Shown: positions 1 through 7,506 of the stretch, piece by piece
Position numbering within the stretch: position 1 is the first letter of the stretch
Layout: every line of letters starts with the position of its first letter
Source: Nanobdellota archaeon
GTDB taxonomy: Archaea > Aenigmatarchaeota > Aenigmatarchaeia > Aenigmatarchaeales > Aenigmatarchaeaceae
Length of the DNA: 64,000 nucleotides
Direction: 5' to 3'
NCBI GenBank assembly: GCA_018901755.1
Contig: JAHIDZ010000001.1
Coordinates: forward strand, 27,247-91,246
Translations under genes and position numbers: made by a program
The notes under the pieces: generated by a model
Seen by the model: the letters and a program-made list of their open reading frames with translations, nothing else
Database searches by the model: none
Told to the model about the DNA's origin: nothing

Positions 1-1
1 G

Positions 2-232
2 AGAATAGTTGCTTGTGGAAACGCATTTCCAATTAAAAGTGCTTTTTGGTGGAAAGGAAAGATTGATAACACAAATGAATGGGTAGCTATTATTAAGACT
101 AAGGAAGAAAATTGGGAGAAAGTAAAAGAAGAGGTTAAGAAAATACATTCATATGAAATTCCATGTATTATTAAGATTAAAGTTGAAGCAAATGAAGATT
201 ATGAAAAGTGGTTGAATGAAGAGGTAAGGTAA
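2..232 (+). CDS. cutA: CutA1-like divalent cation tolerance protein (3' part only)
   Basis: The reading frame is open from the window edge to a TAA at 230-232, so only the last 76 residues are seen. They match the CutA1 core: a Trp-Trp-Lys-Gly-Lys-Ile segment, a strand with Ile-Ile-Lys-Thr-Lys, and the C-terminal Tyr-Glu-Ile-Pro-Cys-Ile-Ile followed by Tyr-Glu-Lys-Trp-Leu. CutA1 proteins are small trimeric PII-like proteins linked to metal tolerance; the exact role is unsettled in the family. The next gene starts at the following base, which implies co-transcription. Confidence 0.85.
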   Translation, partial: RIVACGNAFPIKSAFWWKGKIDNTNEWVAIIKTKEENWEKVKEEVKKIHSYEIPCIIKIKVEANEDYEKWLNEEVR

Positions 233-469
233 ATGATTGAATTAAAACCAGGTATTTACAAACATTTCAAAGGAAATATGTATGAAGCAATAGGTGTAGC
301 CAGACATTCGGAAACATTAGAAGAACTTGTTGTTTACAAAGCACTTTATGACCATCCAAAATATGGAACAGATTCAATTTGGGTTAGACCATTAAAGATG
401 TTTATTGAGAACGTTATGGTCGAAGGTAAGGAAGTTCCGAGGTTTAAGTTTGTTGAAGAGGTGAAATAA
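233..469 (+). CDS. DUF1653 family protein
   Basis: A 78-residue protein opening with a Pro-Gly-Ile-Tyr-Lys-His-Phe-Lys-Gly motif, then a Tyr-Glu-Ala-Ile-Gly-Val-Ala-Arg-His segment and a Trp-Val-Arg-Pro-Leu motif. This pattern and length fit DUF1653, small single-domain proteins of unknown function. The ATG directly follows the cutA stop codon and the next ATG lies one base after this stop, so the three genes form a tight operon. No membrane segment or signal peptide is visible. Confidence 0.75.
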   Translation: MIELKPGIYKHFKGNMYEAIGVARHSETLEELVVYKALYDHPKYGTDSIWVRPLKMFIENVMVEGKEVPRFKFVEEVK

Positions 470-470
470 C

Positions 471-1046
471 ATGAAAAAAATATATAATTTTATCTCGTTT
501 ATACTTGCCGCGCCAATTGTAGCAATTTATGTTTCAATTATATTTGCATTTTTTGGTCCAGAACAATTTGTTAATATGAATAGAATAGTTGCTGCTTTTT
601 TAGGATCATTATTTCTGGGTGTAATACCCCTAACAACAACAGTCATGTTGTATAAATTTAAGGCCATAAATGATGTTGCACCAAAAAAAGAAGACCGCCC
701 AATGGGTTATGTGGTTGGTATAATGAGTTTCATATTTGCTCTCATACTGTTTTATTATTTCGATTCACGTGTGATGTTTTTAATATCATTGGCATATATT
801 GTTGTTAGTTCAGTTTCATTGTTAGTAAATAAATTTTCAAAGCTAAGCGTGCACGTAGCAGGTGTGATTGGTCCAATTACGGCACTTGTTTATGTGTTTG
901 GATTAGGTTTAATTCCACTGTATGTCTTAGTTCTTCCTGTTGCCTATGCAAGAATAAAGTTAAAGGCGCATAGTTTAATGGAAGTACTGTTGGGTGTTAT
1001 TGTAGGATTCAGTGTTACATATTTGACCTATTTTATAATGTGGTAA
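471..1046 (+). CDS. PAP2-superfamily membrane phosphatase-like protein
   Basis: A 191-residue protein with about six hydrophobic segments. It keeps a sparse version of the PAP2 signature: Lys-Lys-Glu-Asp-Arg-Pro near residue 75 (first motif), Ser-Val-His-Val-Ala-Gly near 126 (second motif, normally Pro-Ser-Gly-His) and Arg-Ile-Lys-Leu-Lys-Ala-His-Ser near 162 (third motif with the catalytic His). PAP2 enzymes hydrolyse lipid phosphates at the membrane. The second motif is divergent, so activity is not assured. It is the last gene of the cutA operon. Confidence 0.6.
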   Translation: MKKIYNFISFILAAPIVAIYVSIIFAFFGPEQFVNMNRIVAAFLGSLFLGVIPLTTTVMLYKFKAINDVAPKKEDRPMGYVVGIMSFIFALILFYYFDSRVMFLISLAYIVVSSVSLLVNKFSKLSVHVAGVIGPITALVYVFGLGLIPLYVLVLPVAYARIKLKAHSLMEVLLGVIVGFSVTYLTYFIMW

Positions 1047-1063
1047 ACGCGTCTTTGAGAAGC

Positions 1064-1070
1064 ATTTAAA
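1064..1070 (+). promoter_or_regulatory. TTTAAAT promoter box
   Basis: TTTAAAT starts 30 nt before the ATG at 1094. The same box and spacing recur before several other genes, which suggests a TATA-type element that puts the transcription start at or next to the ATG (leaderless mRNA). Confidence 0.55.
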
Positions 1071-1093
1071 TCCTTTTCTATTCTATTATAATT

Positions 1094-1645
1094 ATGAATA
1101 AAGTTGACGGTATCAGAAGCAAACCATCATATGATATTATTGAGAGTATGCCGGATGGTTCAATAAAAAAATACTTTAATAAACACTGGAGCAGAACCCA
1201 TTCTTTAGCTAATATAATTCATGATTGTGAACAGGACGGTTATAATTTTGATAAAGAAGCGGGAATGTTATTTAAACCGAGAAAAATCGCAGAAGAGGAA
1301 CTTAACAAAACATGTTTAGACATTGTATTTTTAAGACCGAGTACACTTCATTATCATCCAGACGTTATAGAATTGGTAAAATATAAAAGCGGTGCAGGAC
1401 AGTTGCATGAGTTTGGTTACAATTACTCTTCTGATAGTATTCTTGAAAATATGATAAATGGAAAAGTTCATAAAATTCATCAATTTTCACCTCGAAGATC
1501 GGAAAATTCATCTGCAATAGGTATTGATATAACACATGGATTTAAACCAAGTCCAAAACCCGGTTATTTAGAAATAGAGTTGGTTTGTTCTGGGATTTTA
1601 GATATGAATCAAGAAGTTACTATAAAGCCATTTAATGAGTGGTAG
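1094..1645 (+). CDS. Hypothetical protein, family not recognised
   Basis: 183 residues, soluble, no signal peptide or membrane segment. I do not recognise the family. It has no clear catalytic motif; a His-Tyr-His stretch lies near residue 92 and a Ser-Pro-Arg-Arg-Ser segment near 131. The start is supported by a TTTAAAT box 30 nt upstream, as at other leaderless genes here. The gene stands alone between the cutA operon and an intergenic stretch that carries one copy of a short imperfect repeat. Confidence 0.55.
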   Translation: MNKVDGIRSKPSYDIIESMPDGSIKKYFNKHWSRTHSLANIIHDCEQDGYNFDKEAGMLFKPRKIAEEELNKTCLDIVFLRPSTLHYHPDVIELVKYKSGAGQLHEFGYNYSSDSILENMINGKVHKIHQFSPRRSENSSAIGIDITHGFKPSPKPGYLEIELVCSGILDMNQEVTIKPFNEW

Positions 1646-1672
1646 ACCATTTCTTAAAATAGTTTAATTTTA

Positions 1673-1705
1673 TGGGTCCGCTCAGCCAAATGACAACCGT
1701 TATAT
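1673..1705 (+). repeat. Imperfect direct repeat, copy 1
   Basis: About 32 bases beginning TGGGTCC and containing CCAAATGACAA followed by TTATAT. A second copy on the same strand lies at 8154-8187, with roughly 25 of 32 positions shared. The two copies bracket 6.5 kb of accessory genes. Confidence 0.4.
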
Positions 1706-1721
1706 GGGTTTTAATAAGCAG

Positions 1722-1764
1722 ATGTTAACTATTTATATACAAGTGTTAACAATCTATTAACATG
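1722..1764 (+). promoter_or_regulatory. Promoter/operator of the MNT-HEPN pair
   Basis: The stretch has a TTTATATA box (about 1732-1739) flanked by two GTTAAC palindromes at 1724-1729 and 1745-1750, plus an ATTAAC just before the ATG. The first gene of the pair has an N-terminal winged helix, so these sites are plausible self-operators. This is inferred from position and symmetry only. Confidence 0.4.
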
Positions 1765-2340
1765 TTAGAAGAGCTATTTTCATCAAAGGCAAGGGTAAAG
1801 ATACTGGAGTTATTAATATTCAAACAGGAGCAGCTCCATATAAGAGAAATAGCGAGAAGAATAGACGTTTCTGCACCTTACGTGATCAAAGAATTAAATA
1901 AACTAAAAAAACTGAATTTGGTGGCAGAATCAAGAATAGCCAACATGAAACTTTATCGAATCAATAAAGCATCCCCCATTTACGAACCATTAAAGATAAT
2001 ATTCATGAGAACAGAAAATTTGGGGAAACACCTCAATGAGACTCTTAAAAACAAAAATATGAAATATGCTTTAATATATGGATCGTTCGCATCTGGCAGA
2101 GAAACTGAAAAAAGCGACATAGATTTATTAATCATTGGGTCCATAAAACAATCAGACATAATTGATGCGATAAGCGGTTTTGAAAGAAAGATGCTTAGGG
2201 AAGTAAATTATATCATATGGACTGAAAAGGAACTTGAAAAAAGAATTAAAGAAAAACATCATCTTTTAGTCGATATCGCTAAAAATCCTGTAATAATGAT
2301 AATCGGGGATGAAGATGAATTCAGAAGAGCTGTTAAGTAA
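1762..2340 (+). CDS. Winged-helix plus minimal nucleotidyltransferase (MntA-like antitoxin)
   Basis: 192 residues. The first ~80 form a winged helix-turn-helix (segment Leu-His-Ile-Arg-Glu-Ile-Ala-Arg-Arg, then a Ser-Ala-Pro-Tyr-Val recognition helix). From about residue 105 a nucleotidyltransferase core follows, with Gly-Ser-Phe-Ala-Ser-Gly and Ser-Asp-Ile-Asp-Leu-Leu, the metal-binding Asp pair. In MNT/HEPN modules the MNT protein acts as antitoxin, in studied cases by AMPylating the HEPN partner. The stop overlaps the HEPN gene by 32 nt, implying translational coupling. The DNA-binding domain suggests autoregulation through the GTTAAC sites upstream. Confidence 0.8.
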   Translation: MLEELFSSKARVKILELLIFKQEQLHIREIARRIDVSAPYVIKELNKLKKLNLVAESRIANMKLYRINKASPIYEPLKIIFMRTENLGKHLNETLKNKNMKYALIYGSFASGRETEKSDIDLLIIGSIKQSDIIDAISGFERKMLREVNYIIWTEKELEKRIKEKHHLLVDIAKNPVIMIIGDEDEFRRAVK

Positions 2341-2749
2341 AGGCATGATAGAGGCATTGGACATAGACAGCAATCTAATCAAAAAGACGCTAACGCGCGG
2401 AGAAAAGAATCTAAAAAGTTCTAAGAAAATATTCAAAAGCGAAGAATATGACTGGACTTTGGCTGTCGCTTATAGCGCCATGCTCCAGGCTGGAAGAGCT
2501 CTGATGTTTTCTAAAGGCTATCGGCCAAAAGGTGAATTCAAGCATCTATCAGTCATAGAATTTGTTCATTCTGAATTCGGAGACAAGATTTCAAGCAAAA
2601 TGATCAGATTATTTGATAATTACAGAAAAAAGAGAAACAAGATAGTATATGAAGAATATGACATTGTTTCAGAAGACGAGGCTGAAGAAGCTATTAAATT
2701 TGCAGATGAATTTTTGAATATGGTCAAGAAGATTTTAAAAGTAGCATAA
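2309..2749 (+). CDS. HEPN domain protein (MNT partner)
   Basis: 146 residues, all-helical. The C-terminal part reads Tyr-Arg-Lys-Lys-Arg-Asn-Lys-Ile-Val-Tyr-Glu-Glu-Tyr followed by an acidic Glu-Asp-Glu-Ala-Glu-Glu-Ala-Ile segment, the pattern of the HEPN family paired with nucleotidyltransferases. The usual RNase motif Arg-x(4-6)-His is not met: Asn stands where His is common, so RNase activity is doubtful. An N-terminal segment (Ala-Val-Ala-Tyr-Ser-Ala-Met) forms the typical HEPN helix. It overlaps the MNT gene. Confidence 0.75.
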   Translation: MKMNSEELLSKGMIEALDIDSNLIKKTLTRGEKNLKSSKKIFKSEEYDWTLAVAYSAMLQAGRALMFSKGYRPKGEFKHLSVIEFVHSEFGDKISSKMIRLFDNYRKKRNKIVYEEYDIVSEDEAEEAIKFADEFLNMVKKILKVA

Positions 2750-2760
2750 CGGTGAAATAA

Positions 2761-2946
2761 ATGAAAAGAAAACTTATTATAGTTTGTTCGGAATGCAGGA
2801 AACCCTATGCTTTTAGGAAAAAAGGTTCAAATGAAATAGGAAGAGTTCCTTGCAAATGTGGTGCATCAATCTTAGTTATTACCAAACCTACTAAAGAAAA
2901 GATCAGGCGAAAAATGCTCAGAAAAATATTAAAACGTAAATTGTAA
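2761..2946 (+). CDS. Small zinc-ribbon protein
   Basis: 61 residues with Cys-Ser-Glu-Cys near residue 9 and Cys-Lys-Cys near 32, a likely single zinc-binding knuckle pair, followed by a very basic C-terminal tail (Lys/Arg in more than half of the last 20 residues). The layout suggests nucleic-acid binding. It starts 11 nt after the HEPN gene, with GGTGA before its ATG, so it may be transcribed with the pair. No named family is recognised. Confidence 0.55.
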   Translation: MKRKLIIVCSECRKPYAFRKKGSNEIGRVPCKCGASILVITKPTKEKIRRKMLRKILKRKL

Positions 2947-2970
2947 AGCTTCCAAACATTTAAATAATTA

Positions 2971-3867
2971 TTAACTAACCATAATGAACGTTCCAATAAG
3001 TAAGAGCACTATTGCAATAATCTTTGTCCAAAGTACGCGTCCTTCAAATTCTTCTTTCATTATTTTGGGTCTAAACTTGCCTATAACAAATGCAAATAAA
3101 CATACGAACAAAATGTTCAAAGATTTTAATGATGTTATCAATGATATTGGCCCAATTAGTGTGGCATATGAAACTAAAAGGAAAGCTATAAGGGCAAATG
3201 ATTCTGATAGTAGCACCAGTTTTAGATTTCTGAAAATTTTATAATTGGTTGAAAAATTATGTCTGAGTTTTTTACTAAACCAAAGAGGAATTGTTCCAAG
3301 GAAAAATCCAAAGAACCCGCAAAATAGATAAATTGTATAGTCTAAGCCATTTGAAAGAACGAATTTCACCATCACTGTAGCTATTGCAAAAATGATGTTT
3401 GATAATATCACAAGCTCAAGAGATTTTATCTTTTTTGGAAGCCCTGCTTCAAATTTAAAAGATAATAAGAAAGAGCCAACAAACATTACAATTATTGCGA
3501 AATATATGAGTGGAGTGAATGTTTCATTTATTAAGAATGCTGCAAATATCGCAACGAAAATAGGGGTTGTGGCCATCAGTGGTATCACCCTCGAAACCTC
3601 ATCATGTTTTATGGAATGTAAAATTAGTATAGCTGATAGAGCTCCCAATACACCAGAAGTTATGCCGAGAGCAAGATTCAGTAAAGAAGCAGAAAAATTA
3701 GGTATAATTAATAGGGTTGCTGTGGCATATATCAAATTCATAAGACATATGAGCATGACATAGGTAAGAGATCCGAAATCCCCCCTTAACACGTATTTTT
3801 GAATAATACTTGAGGCCGCATATAAGACAGCTACAAGCATGGTGATAATAACCCACAGCGGAATCAT
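2971..3867 (-). CDS. EamA/DMT-family transporter
   Basis: 298 residues with about ten hydrophobic segments in two similar halves, the layout of the drug/metabolite transporter superfamily. The conserved N-terminal half of an EamA repeat is visible (Ser-Ser-Ile-Ile-Gln-Lys-Tyr, then Thr-Thr-Pro-Ile-Phe-Val near residue 100 and Phe-Val-Gly-Ser-Phe-Leu-Leu near 129). Substrate cannot be predicted. The gene points away from the glycosylase gene at 3933, with a shared AT-rich intergenic region of 65 nt. Confidence 0.8.
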   Translation of the reverse strand: MIPLWVIITMLVAVLYAASSIIQKYVLRGDFGSLTYVMLICLMNLIYATATLLIIPNFSASLLNLALGITSGVLGALSAILILHSIKHDEVSRVIPLMATTPIFVAIFAAFLINETFTPLIYFAIIVMFVGSFLLSFKFEAGLPKKIKSLELVILSNIIFAIATVMVKFVLSNGLDYTIYLFCGFFGFFLGTIPLWFSKKLRHNFSTNYKIFRNLKLVLLSESFALIAFLLVSYATLIGPISLITSLKSLNILFVCLFAFVIGKFRPKIMKEEFEGRVLWTKIIAIVLLLIGTFIMVS

Positions 3868-3932
3868 AGAAATATATTCAACTGTTTAACTTATTAAATT
3901 TTCTATCAATAAAGTATATTGGAGATGTATAG

Positions 3933-4904
3933 ATGAAGATAATATTGAATATGAAAAAATCACTGGTAATAGAACCAAAACCGCCGTACAATTTTGATGC
4001 TACGATTTTCAAGCCATCTCACTATCCAGATCCACTGAGTAAATATGAGGCTGGGAAATACTGGTTTCCAATGAGATTCAAGAACAAGGTATATGGAATA
4101 AAAATGGAAAATCTCGGAATAGTAAACAGGCCAAAAATCAAGATTAGTATCTTCTATAAATCGAATTTATCAAAGAACGAAATGAAGGAAATTGTAGATG
4201 AACTGGATTATAGGCTTGAGTTTAATCGTGATATTTCAGAGTTCTTTAGAAGATTCAAAAACGATAAAGTGCTTTCGCCGTTCATAGCGAAATGGTATGG
4301 AATGCATGGAAGTTGCACCCATGATTTATACGGTCTTTTAATGGTGGGGATATTCCTGCAAAATGCTACTGTTAGGAGAACTGTTCAGATGACAGAAGCT
4401 ATGCTAAAGAAATATGGTACTAAGGTTATATTTGATGGGAAGGAGGTCTATGAATTTTGGAAACCTGAGAAAATAATAAAGGTATCTGAAACAGATCTTA
4501 GAGCGCTGAAGGTAGGATACCGGGCTAAGCTGTTCATAAAACTCTCCGAGACGTTTGTTAAAGAGTACATTGATGAATTTGAACTGAGAAAAATGTCGGT
4601 AGAAAACGCTAAGAAAAAACTGATAAAATTATATGGTGTCGGACCAGAAACCGCACGCATTCTATTGCATGAGGCTTTGCACCATTACGATATATTTGAA
4701 CATGTCTCGCCTTGGCAACAAAAGATATACTCAAAACTCCTATTTGGTAAGAAACTGGTTCCAGTTGAAAAGATAATTGGATATGTGAATAGTCACTGGG
4801 GCGAATGGTCGGTTCTTGCCACAAACTATATCTGGGAAGATATCTTTTGGAGAAGGAAACATGGAGAAAATATCCCTTGGCTGGAAAAGGAGATAAGGTT
4901 ATAA
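3933..4904 (+). CDS. HhH-GPD family DNA glycosylase
   Basis: 323 residues. The C-terminal half has the helix-hairpin-helix Leu-Tyr-Gly-Val-Gly-Pro-Glu-Thr-Ala-Arg (about residues 233-242), as in AlkA/OGG-type base-excision glycosylases. About 22 residues later the usual (V)D-x-H-V segment reads Phe-Glu-His-Val, so a Glu stands at the normal catalytic Asp. No iron-sulfur cysteine cluster is present, unlike Nth/MutY. The N-terminal ~100 residues resemble the strand-rich first domain of AlkA-like enzymes. Likely role: removal of damaged bases; the substrate is unknown. Confidence 0.65.
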   Translation: MKIILNMKKSLVIEPKPPYNFDATIFKPSHYPDPLSKYEAGKYWFPMRFKNKVYGIKMENLGIVNRPKIKISIFYKSNLSKNEMKEIVDELDYRLEFNRDISEFFRRFKNDKVLSPFIAKWYGMHGSCTHDLYGLLMVGIFLQNATVRRTVQMTEAMLKKYGTKVIFDGKEVYEFWKPEKIIKVSETDLRALKVGYRAKLFIKLSETFVKEYIDEFELRKMSVENAKKKLIKLYGVGPETARILLHEALHHYDIFEHVSPWQQKIYSKLLFGKKLVPVEKIIGYVNSHWGEWSVLATNYIWEDIFWRRKHGENIPWLEKEIRL

Positions 4905-4938
4905 GAATTGCTTCTAAATAATGTTTAAGGTGAAATAG

Positions 4939-5628
4939 GTGGAAAAAATAACTAAACCTTTAGATGCTAAAGATAAAGCAGGAATATTCACTGAAGGAAT
5001 AAATTATTTCGTTACTGGTGAAAATTCTATATGGGGTAAAGGAGATAAAGAAACTTTAGAATTTTTAGATAAAGAAGAAATTAAAGGCAAATGGTTGAAT
5101 TTAGCTTCAGGTGATGGGAGATACAATTTAAATTTATTGAAGAAAGCCAATTTTGTAGTAGCTTCTGATATTGATGAAAGTGCTTTAAGTAAATTATGGC
5201 ACACCACTCCGGAAGAATATAGAAATAAATTAGAAACTAAAGTATTTGATATAGTTAAACCATTTCCGTTTGAAGGCAATTCGTTTGATGGTATTTTCTG
5301 TGCAGGAACTCTACATCTGTTCCCAGTAGAAGTTTTCAAGAAAATAATTAAAGAAATAGATAGAATACTTAAACCGGGGGGAAAGATTATAATTGATTTC
5401 GCAACTGATATTAAAAGAATTTCTTCAGAAGGCAAATTAATCACATTTGGGGATGAACCACTTTATACTTTGGAAGAAGCTAAAATATTATTAAAAGAAC
5501 TTTTCAAAGATTACAAAACTATGATTAATGAGTTATCGGTGTTTGAAGAAGATTTTAAGGCATGCAATCCGCCATATAAATTTACTTGTAGAGGTGTTTT
5601 ATTGGTAGCTGAAAAGGTGAATAGATGA
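4939..5628 (+). CDS. Class I SAM-dependent methyltransferase
   Basis: 229 residues, GTG start preceded by GGTGAAATAGG. Motif I is Leu-Asn-Leu-Ala-Ser-Gly-Asp-Gly-Arg-Tyr (about residue 52), the acidic end of strand 2 is Ala-Ser-Asp-Ile-Asp (about 74), and Leu-Lys-Pro-Gly-Gly-Lys-Ile (about 146) is the post-motif III turn. The fold is a Rossmann-type methyltransferase; the acceptor is unknown. The stop overlaps the creatininase-like gene by 4 nt (ATGA), so it begins an operon of five overlapping genes. Confidence 0.75.
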   Translation: MEKITKPLDAKDKAGIFTEGINYFVTGENSIWGKGDKETLEFLDKEEIKGKWLNLASGDGRYNLNLLKKANFVVASDIDESALSKLWHTTPEEYRNKLETKVFDIVKPFPFEGNSFDGIFCAGTLHLFPVEVFKKIIKEIDRILKPGGKIIIDFATDIKRISSEGKLITFGDEPLYTLEEAKILLKELFKDYKTMINELSVFEEDFKACNPPYKFTCRGVLLVAEKVNR

Positions 5629-6278
5629 AGTTAGCTGATATGACTTGGAAAGAAGCAACAGAAAAATGCAAAGATAAGATTATTCTTATTCCACATGGTT
5701 CAACAGAACAACACGGATATCATTTGCCATTAAAGACAGATGCCTTTATTGCTGAAAAGGTTTGTGAGATATTTTATGATTCTAAAGATGTTGTAGTTGC
5801 TCCGGTAATGAATTATACAGGTGTTAGGGCCGGAAAATTTAAACTTGGAACAGTTGGACCAAATGCCGATGAATATGAAGAGTGGCTAAAAGTAATTATT
5901 TCTGATTTTATGAAACTTAAACCAGGGAAAGTATTTTTCTTTTTAGGTCATGATGGAAAAACACAGAGATTGGTTTTGAATAAATTAATTGAAGTATATG
6001 GTGATAAGTTAGGTTATCTTGGTGCAGGAGATTGTGATATAAATGATATTACTGAAACAGGGGGTCATGCAGGTGAAGGAGAAACTTCATTGATGTTATA
6101 TTTAGATCCTAAAAATGTTCAAATGGATAAAGCTGTCGACGAACCATGGCCTGAAGATACAACTAATGGTATAAGCGAAAGTGGTTCTGACGGATTTCCA
6201 ACTAAGGCAACTGCTGAAAAAGGAAAACTTCTATTAGAGCTTTTTAGAAAAACGCTTAAAGAAAAGGTGTTTGGATGA
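5625..6278 (+). CDS. Creatininase-family amidohydrolase
   Basis: 217 residues. Two family signatures are clear: Pro-His-Gly-Ser-Thr-Glu-Gln-His-Gly-Tyr-His-Leu-Pro near residue 23 (metal ligands Glu and His) and Gly-Gly-His-Ala-Gly-Glu-Gly-Glu-Thr-Ser near 147. The middle motif, usually Asn-Gly-His-Gly-Gly-Asn, reads Leu-Gly-His-Asp-Gly-Lys. Family members hydrolyse cyclic amides (creatinine, formamidopyrimidines, mycofactocin precursors); this substrate is not predictable. Overlaps both neighbours by 4 nt. Confidence 0.8.
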   Translation: MKLADMTWKEATEKCKDKIILIPHGSTEQHGYHLPLKTDAFIAEKVCEIFYDSKDVVVAPVMNYTGVRAGKFKLGTVGPNADEYEEWLKVIISDFMKLKPGKVFFFLGHDGKTQRLVLNKLIEVYGDKLGYLGAGDCDINDITETGGHAGEGETSLMLYLDPKNVQMDKAVDEPWPEDTTNGISESGSDGFPTKATAEKGKLLLELFRKTLKEKVFG

Positions 6279-6829
6279 CGGAATTGTTTGATATATTAGA
6301 TGAAAATGGAAATAAAACAGGTAAAACTGAAAATAAGAAAATAATACATGAAAAAGGTTTATGGCATTCAGCTGTTCATATTTGGATATATAATTCAAAA
6401 GGAGAGATATTGCTACAAAAAAGAGCTATGAATAAAGATTATTGGCCAGGTAGATGGGACATTTCGTCTGCCGGACATATTTCTGCAGGAGAAACGCCTG
6501 AACATAGTGTTGTTAGAGAACTTGAAGAAGAGCTTGGAATTAAGGTTATGCTATCAAATTTGAAAAAAATTAAAATTAGAAAATCGACAAATAGTGTTCC
6601 CGAAATAAACTACTATAATAATGAATTTGATCATGTATTTCTTTTTAGATTTGACGGCGATATATCAGAGTTAAAGTTTGAAGATGGCGAAGTTGAAAAA
6701 GTAAAGTTTATTTCAGCTGAGCGATTCGAGAAAGAGCTTAACGATAAAGAGCTTTTGAAAACATATGTCCCTCATAGACAGTATTATTTTGATATAATTG
6801 AAGCTGTGAAAAAAGAGCTGATCAAATGA
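6275..6829 (+). CDS. Nudix hydrolase, isopentenyl-diphosphate isomerase-like
   Basis: 184 residues. The Nudix box runs from about residue 68 (Gly-His-Ile-Ser-Ala-Gly-Glu-Thr ... Arg-Glu-Leu-Glu-Glu-Glu-Leu-Gly-Ile) with all acidic metal ligands present. The N-terminal Phe-Asp-Ile-Leu-Asp-Glu-Asn-Gly and Trp-His-Ser-Ala-Val-His-Ile-Trp segments are typical of the IDI-like branch (YfcD-type), which hydrolyses nucleoside diphosphate derivatives, so it need not be an isomerase. It overlaps the creatininase gene and the following membrane gene by 4 nt each. Confidence 0.8.
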   Translation: MTELFDILDENGNKTGKTENKKIIHEKGLWHSAVHIWIYNSKGEILLQKRAMNKDYWPGRWDISSAGHISAGETPEHSVVRELEEELGIKVMLSNLKKIKIRKSTNSVPEINYYNNEFDHVFLFRFDGDISELKFEDGEVEKVKFISAERFEKELNDKELLKTYVPHRQYYFDIIEAVKKELIK

Positions 6830-7149
6830 AAATAATAATAAAGAGTCAAAGAAATAGTAGATTTCTATATCAACTTTCATCAATTTGTGTCTTAATTGGT
6901 GTTTTCATGTTTACTGCTTCATTATCATACATACAAAGTGGTTTATCTTTAGGCAATTCTTCTGATGGTACTGTAGGAATTTTATTTGGATTTGCAAACT
7001 ATTTTATAAATTTTGGTGGTTATGTTGTTTTACTTGGCATTTTCTTTGCGTTTTTAGGATTTGGAATAGATTATGATGAAAACGAAAAGAGAAAAACTTT
7101 GAAAACAAATGATCCAGTTGGAAGATTTTTTAAATGGTGTAATAGATGA
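6826..7149 (+). CDS. Small membrane protein
   Basis: 107 residues with two strong hydrophobic segments (about 17-40 and 62-84) and a charged C-terminus containing Asp-Tyr-Asp-Glu-Asn-Glu-Lys-Arg. No family recognised. It overlaps the Nudix gene by 4 nt and the next membrane gene by 4 nt, so it is the fourth gene of the operon starting at 4939. Confidence 0.6.
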   Translation: MKIIIKSQRNSRFLYQLSSICVLIGVFMFTASLSYIQSGLSLGNSSDGTVGILFGFANYFINFGGYVVLLGIFFAFLGFGIDYDENEKRKTLKTNDPVGRFFKWCNR

Positions 7150-7373
7150 TACAAGTTATAGTATATCTAAAAGCTATATTTACAGTTATATTAAAAAGGG
7201 CATCACTTGGTCTATTAATATTTTTAATTTATTCTGGTATTGCCAATTTCATTTTAAATTTTATGCAATTTGGCTATATTATACCAATAAACTCTAATTT
7301 GACTACAGCAATTATATTTGGAAGTATTGTAGGTTTTATTCAACATACTGTTTTACAAATAAGGAATAAGTGA
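7146..7373 (+). CDS. Small membrane protein
   Basis: 75 residues, hydrophobic almost throughout, with probably two membrane spans and a short basic tail. It overlaps the previous gene by ATGA and ends the operon. The 133 nt that follow contain no gene or structure that I can support. No family recognised. Confidence 0.5.
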   Translation: MIQVIVYLKAIFTVILKRASLGLLIFLIYSGIANFILNFMQFGYIIPINSNLTTAIIFGSIVGFIQHTVLQIRNK

Positions 7374-7506
7374 AATTAATGTTATGAGGGGTTAAACACT
7401 TTTGATATGCGTACTCTGAGTTCGCTATTAAAATTTTAAAGAAACCCAATAGCAAAATCTTAGACCAATATCTAAAACTTATTAAGACATAATTTCATTT
7501 AATAAT

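Noticed and set aside
3392..3763. Antisense frames over the DMT transporter (and similar ones over ileS, methyltransferase and EF-2)
   Set aside because: They are shadows of well-supported genes; none shows family features or a start signal of its own.
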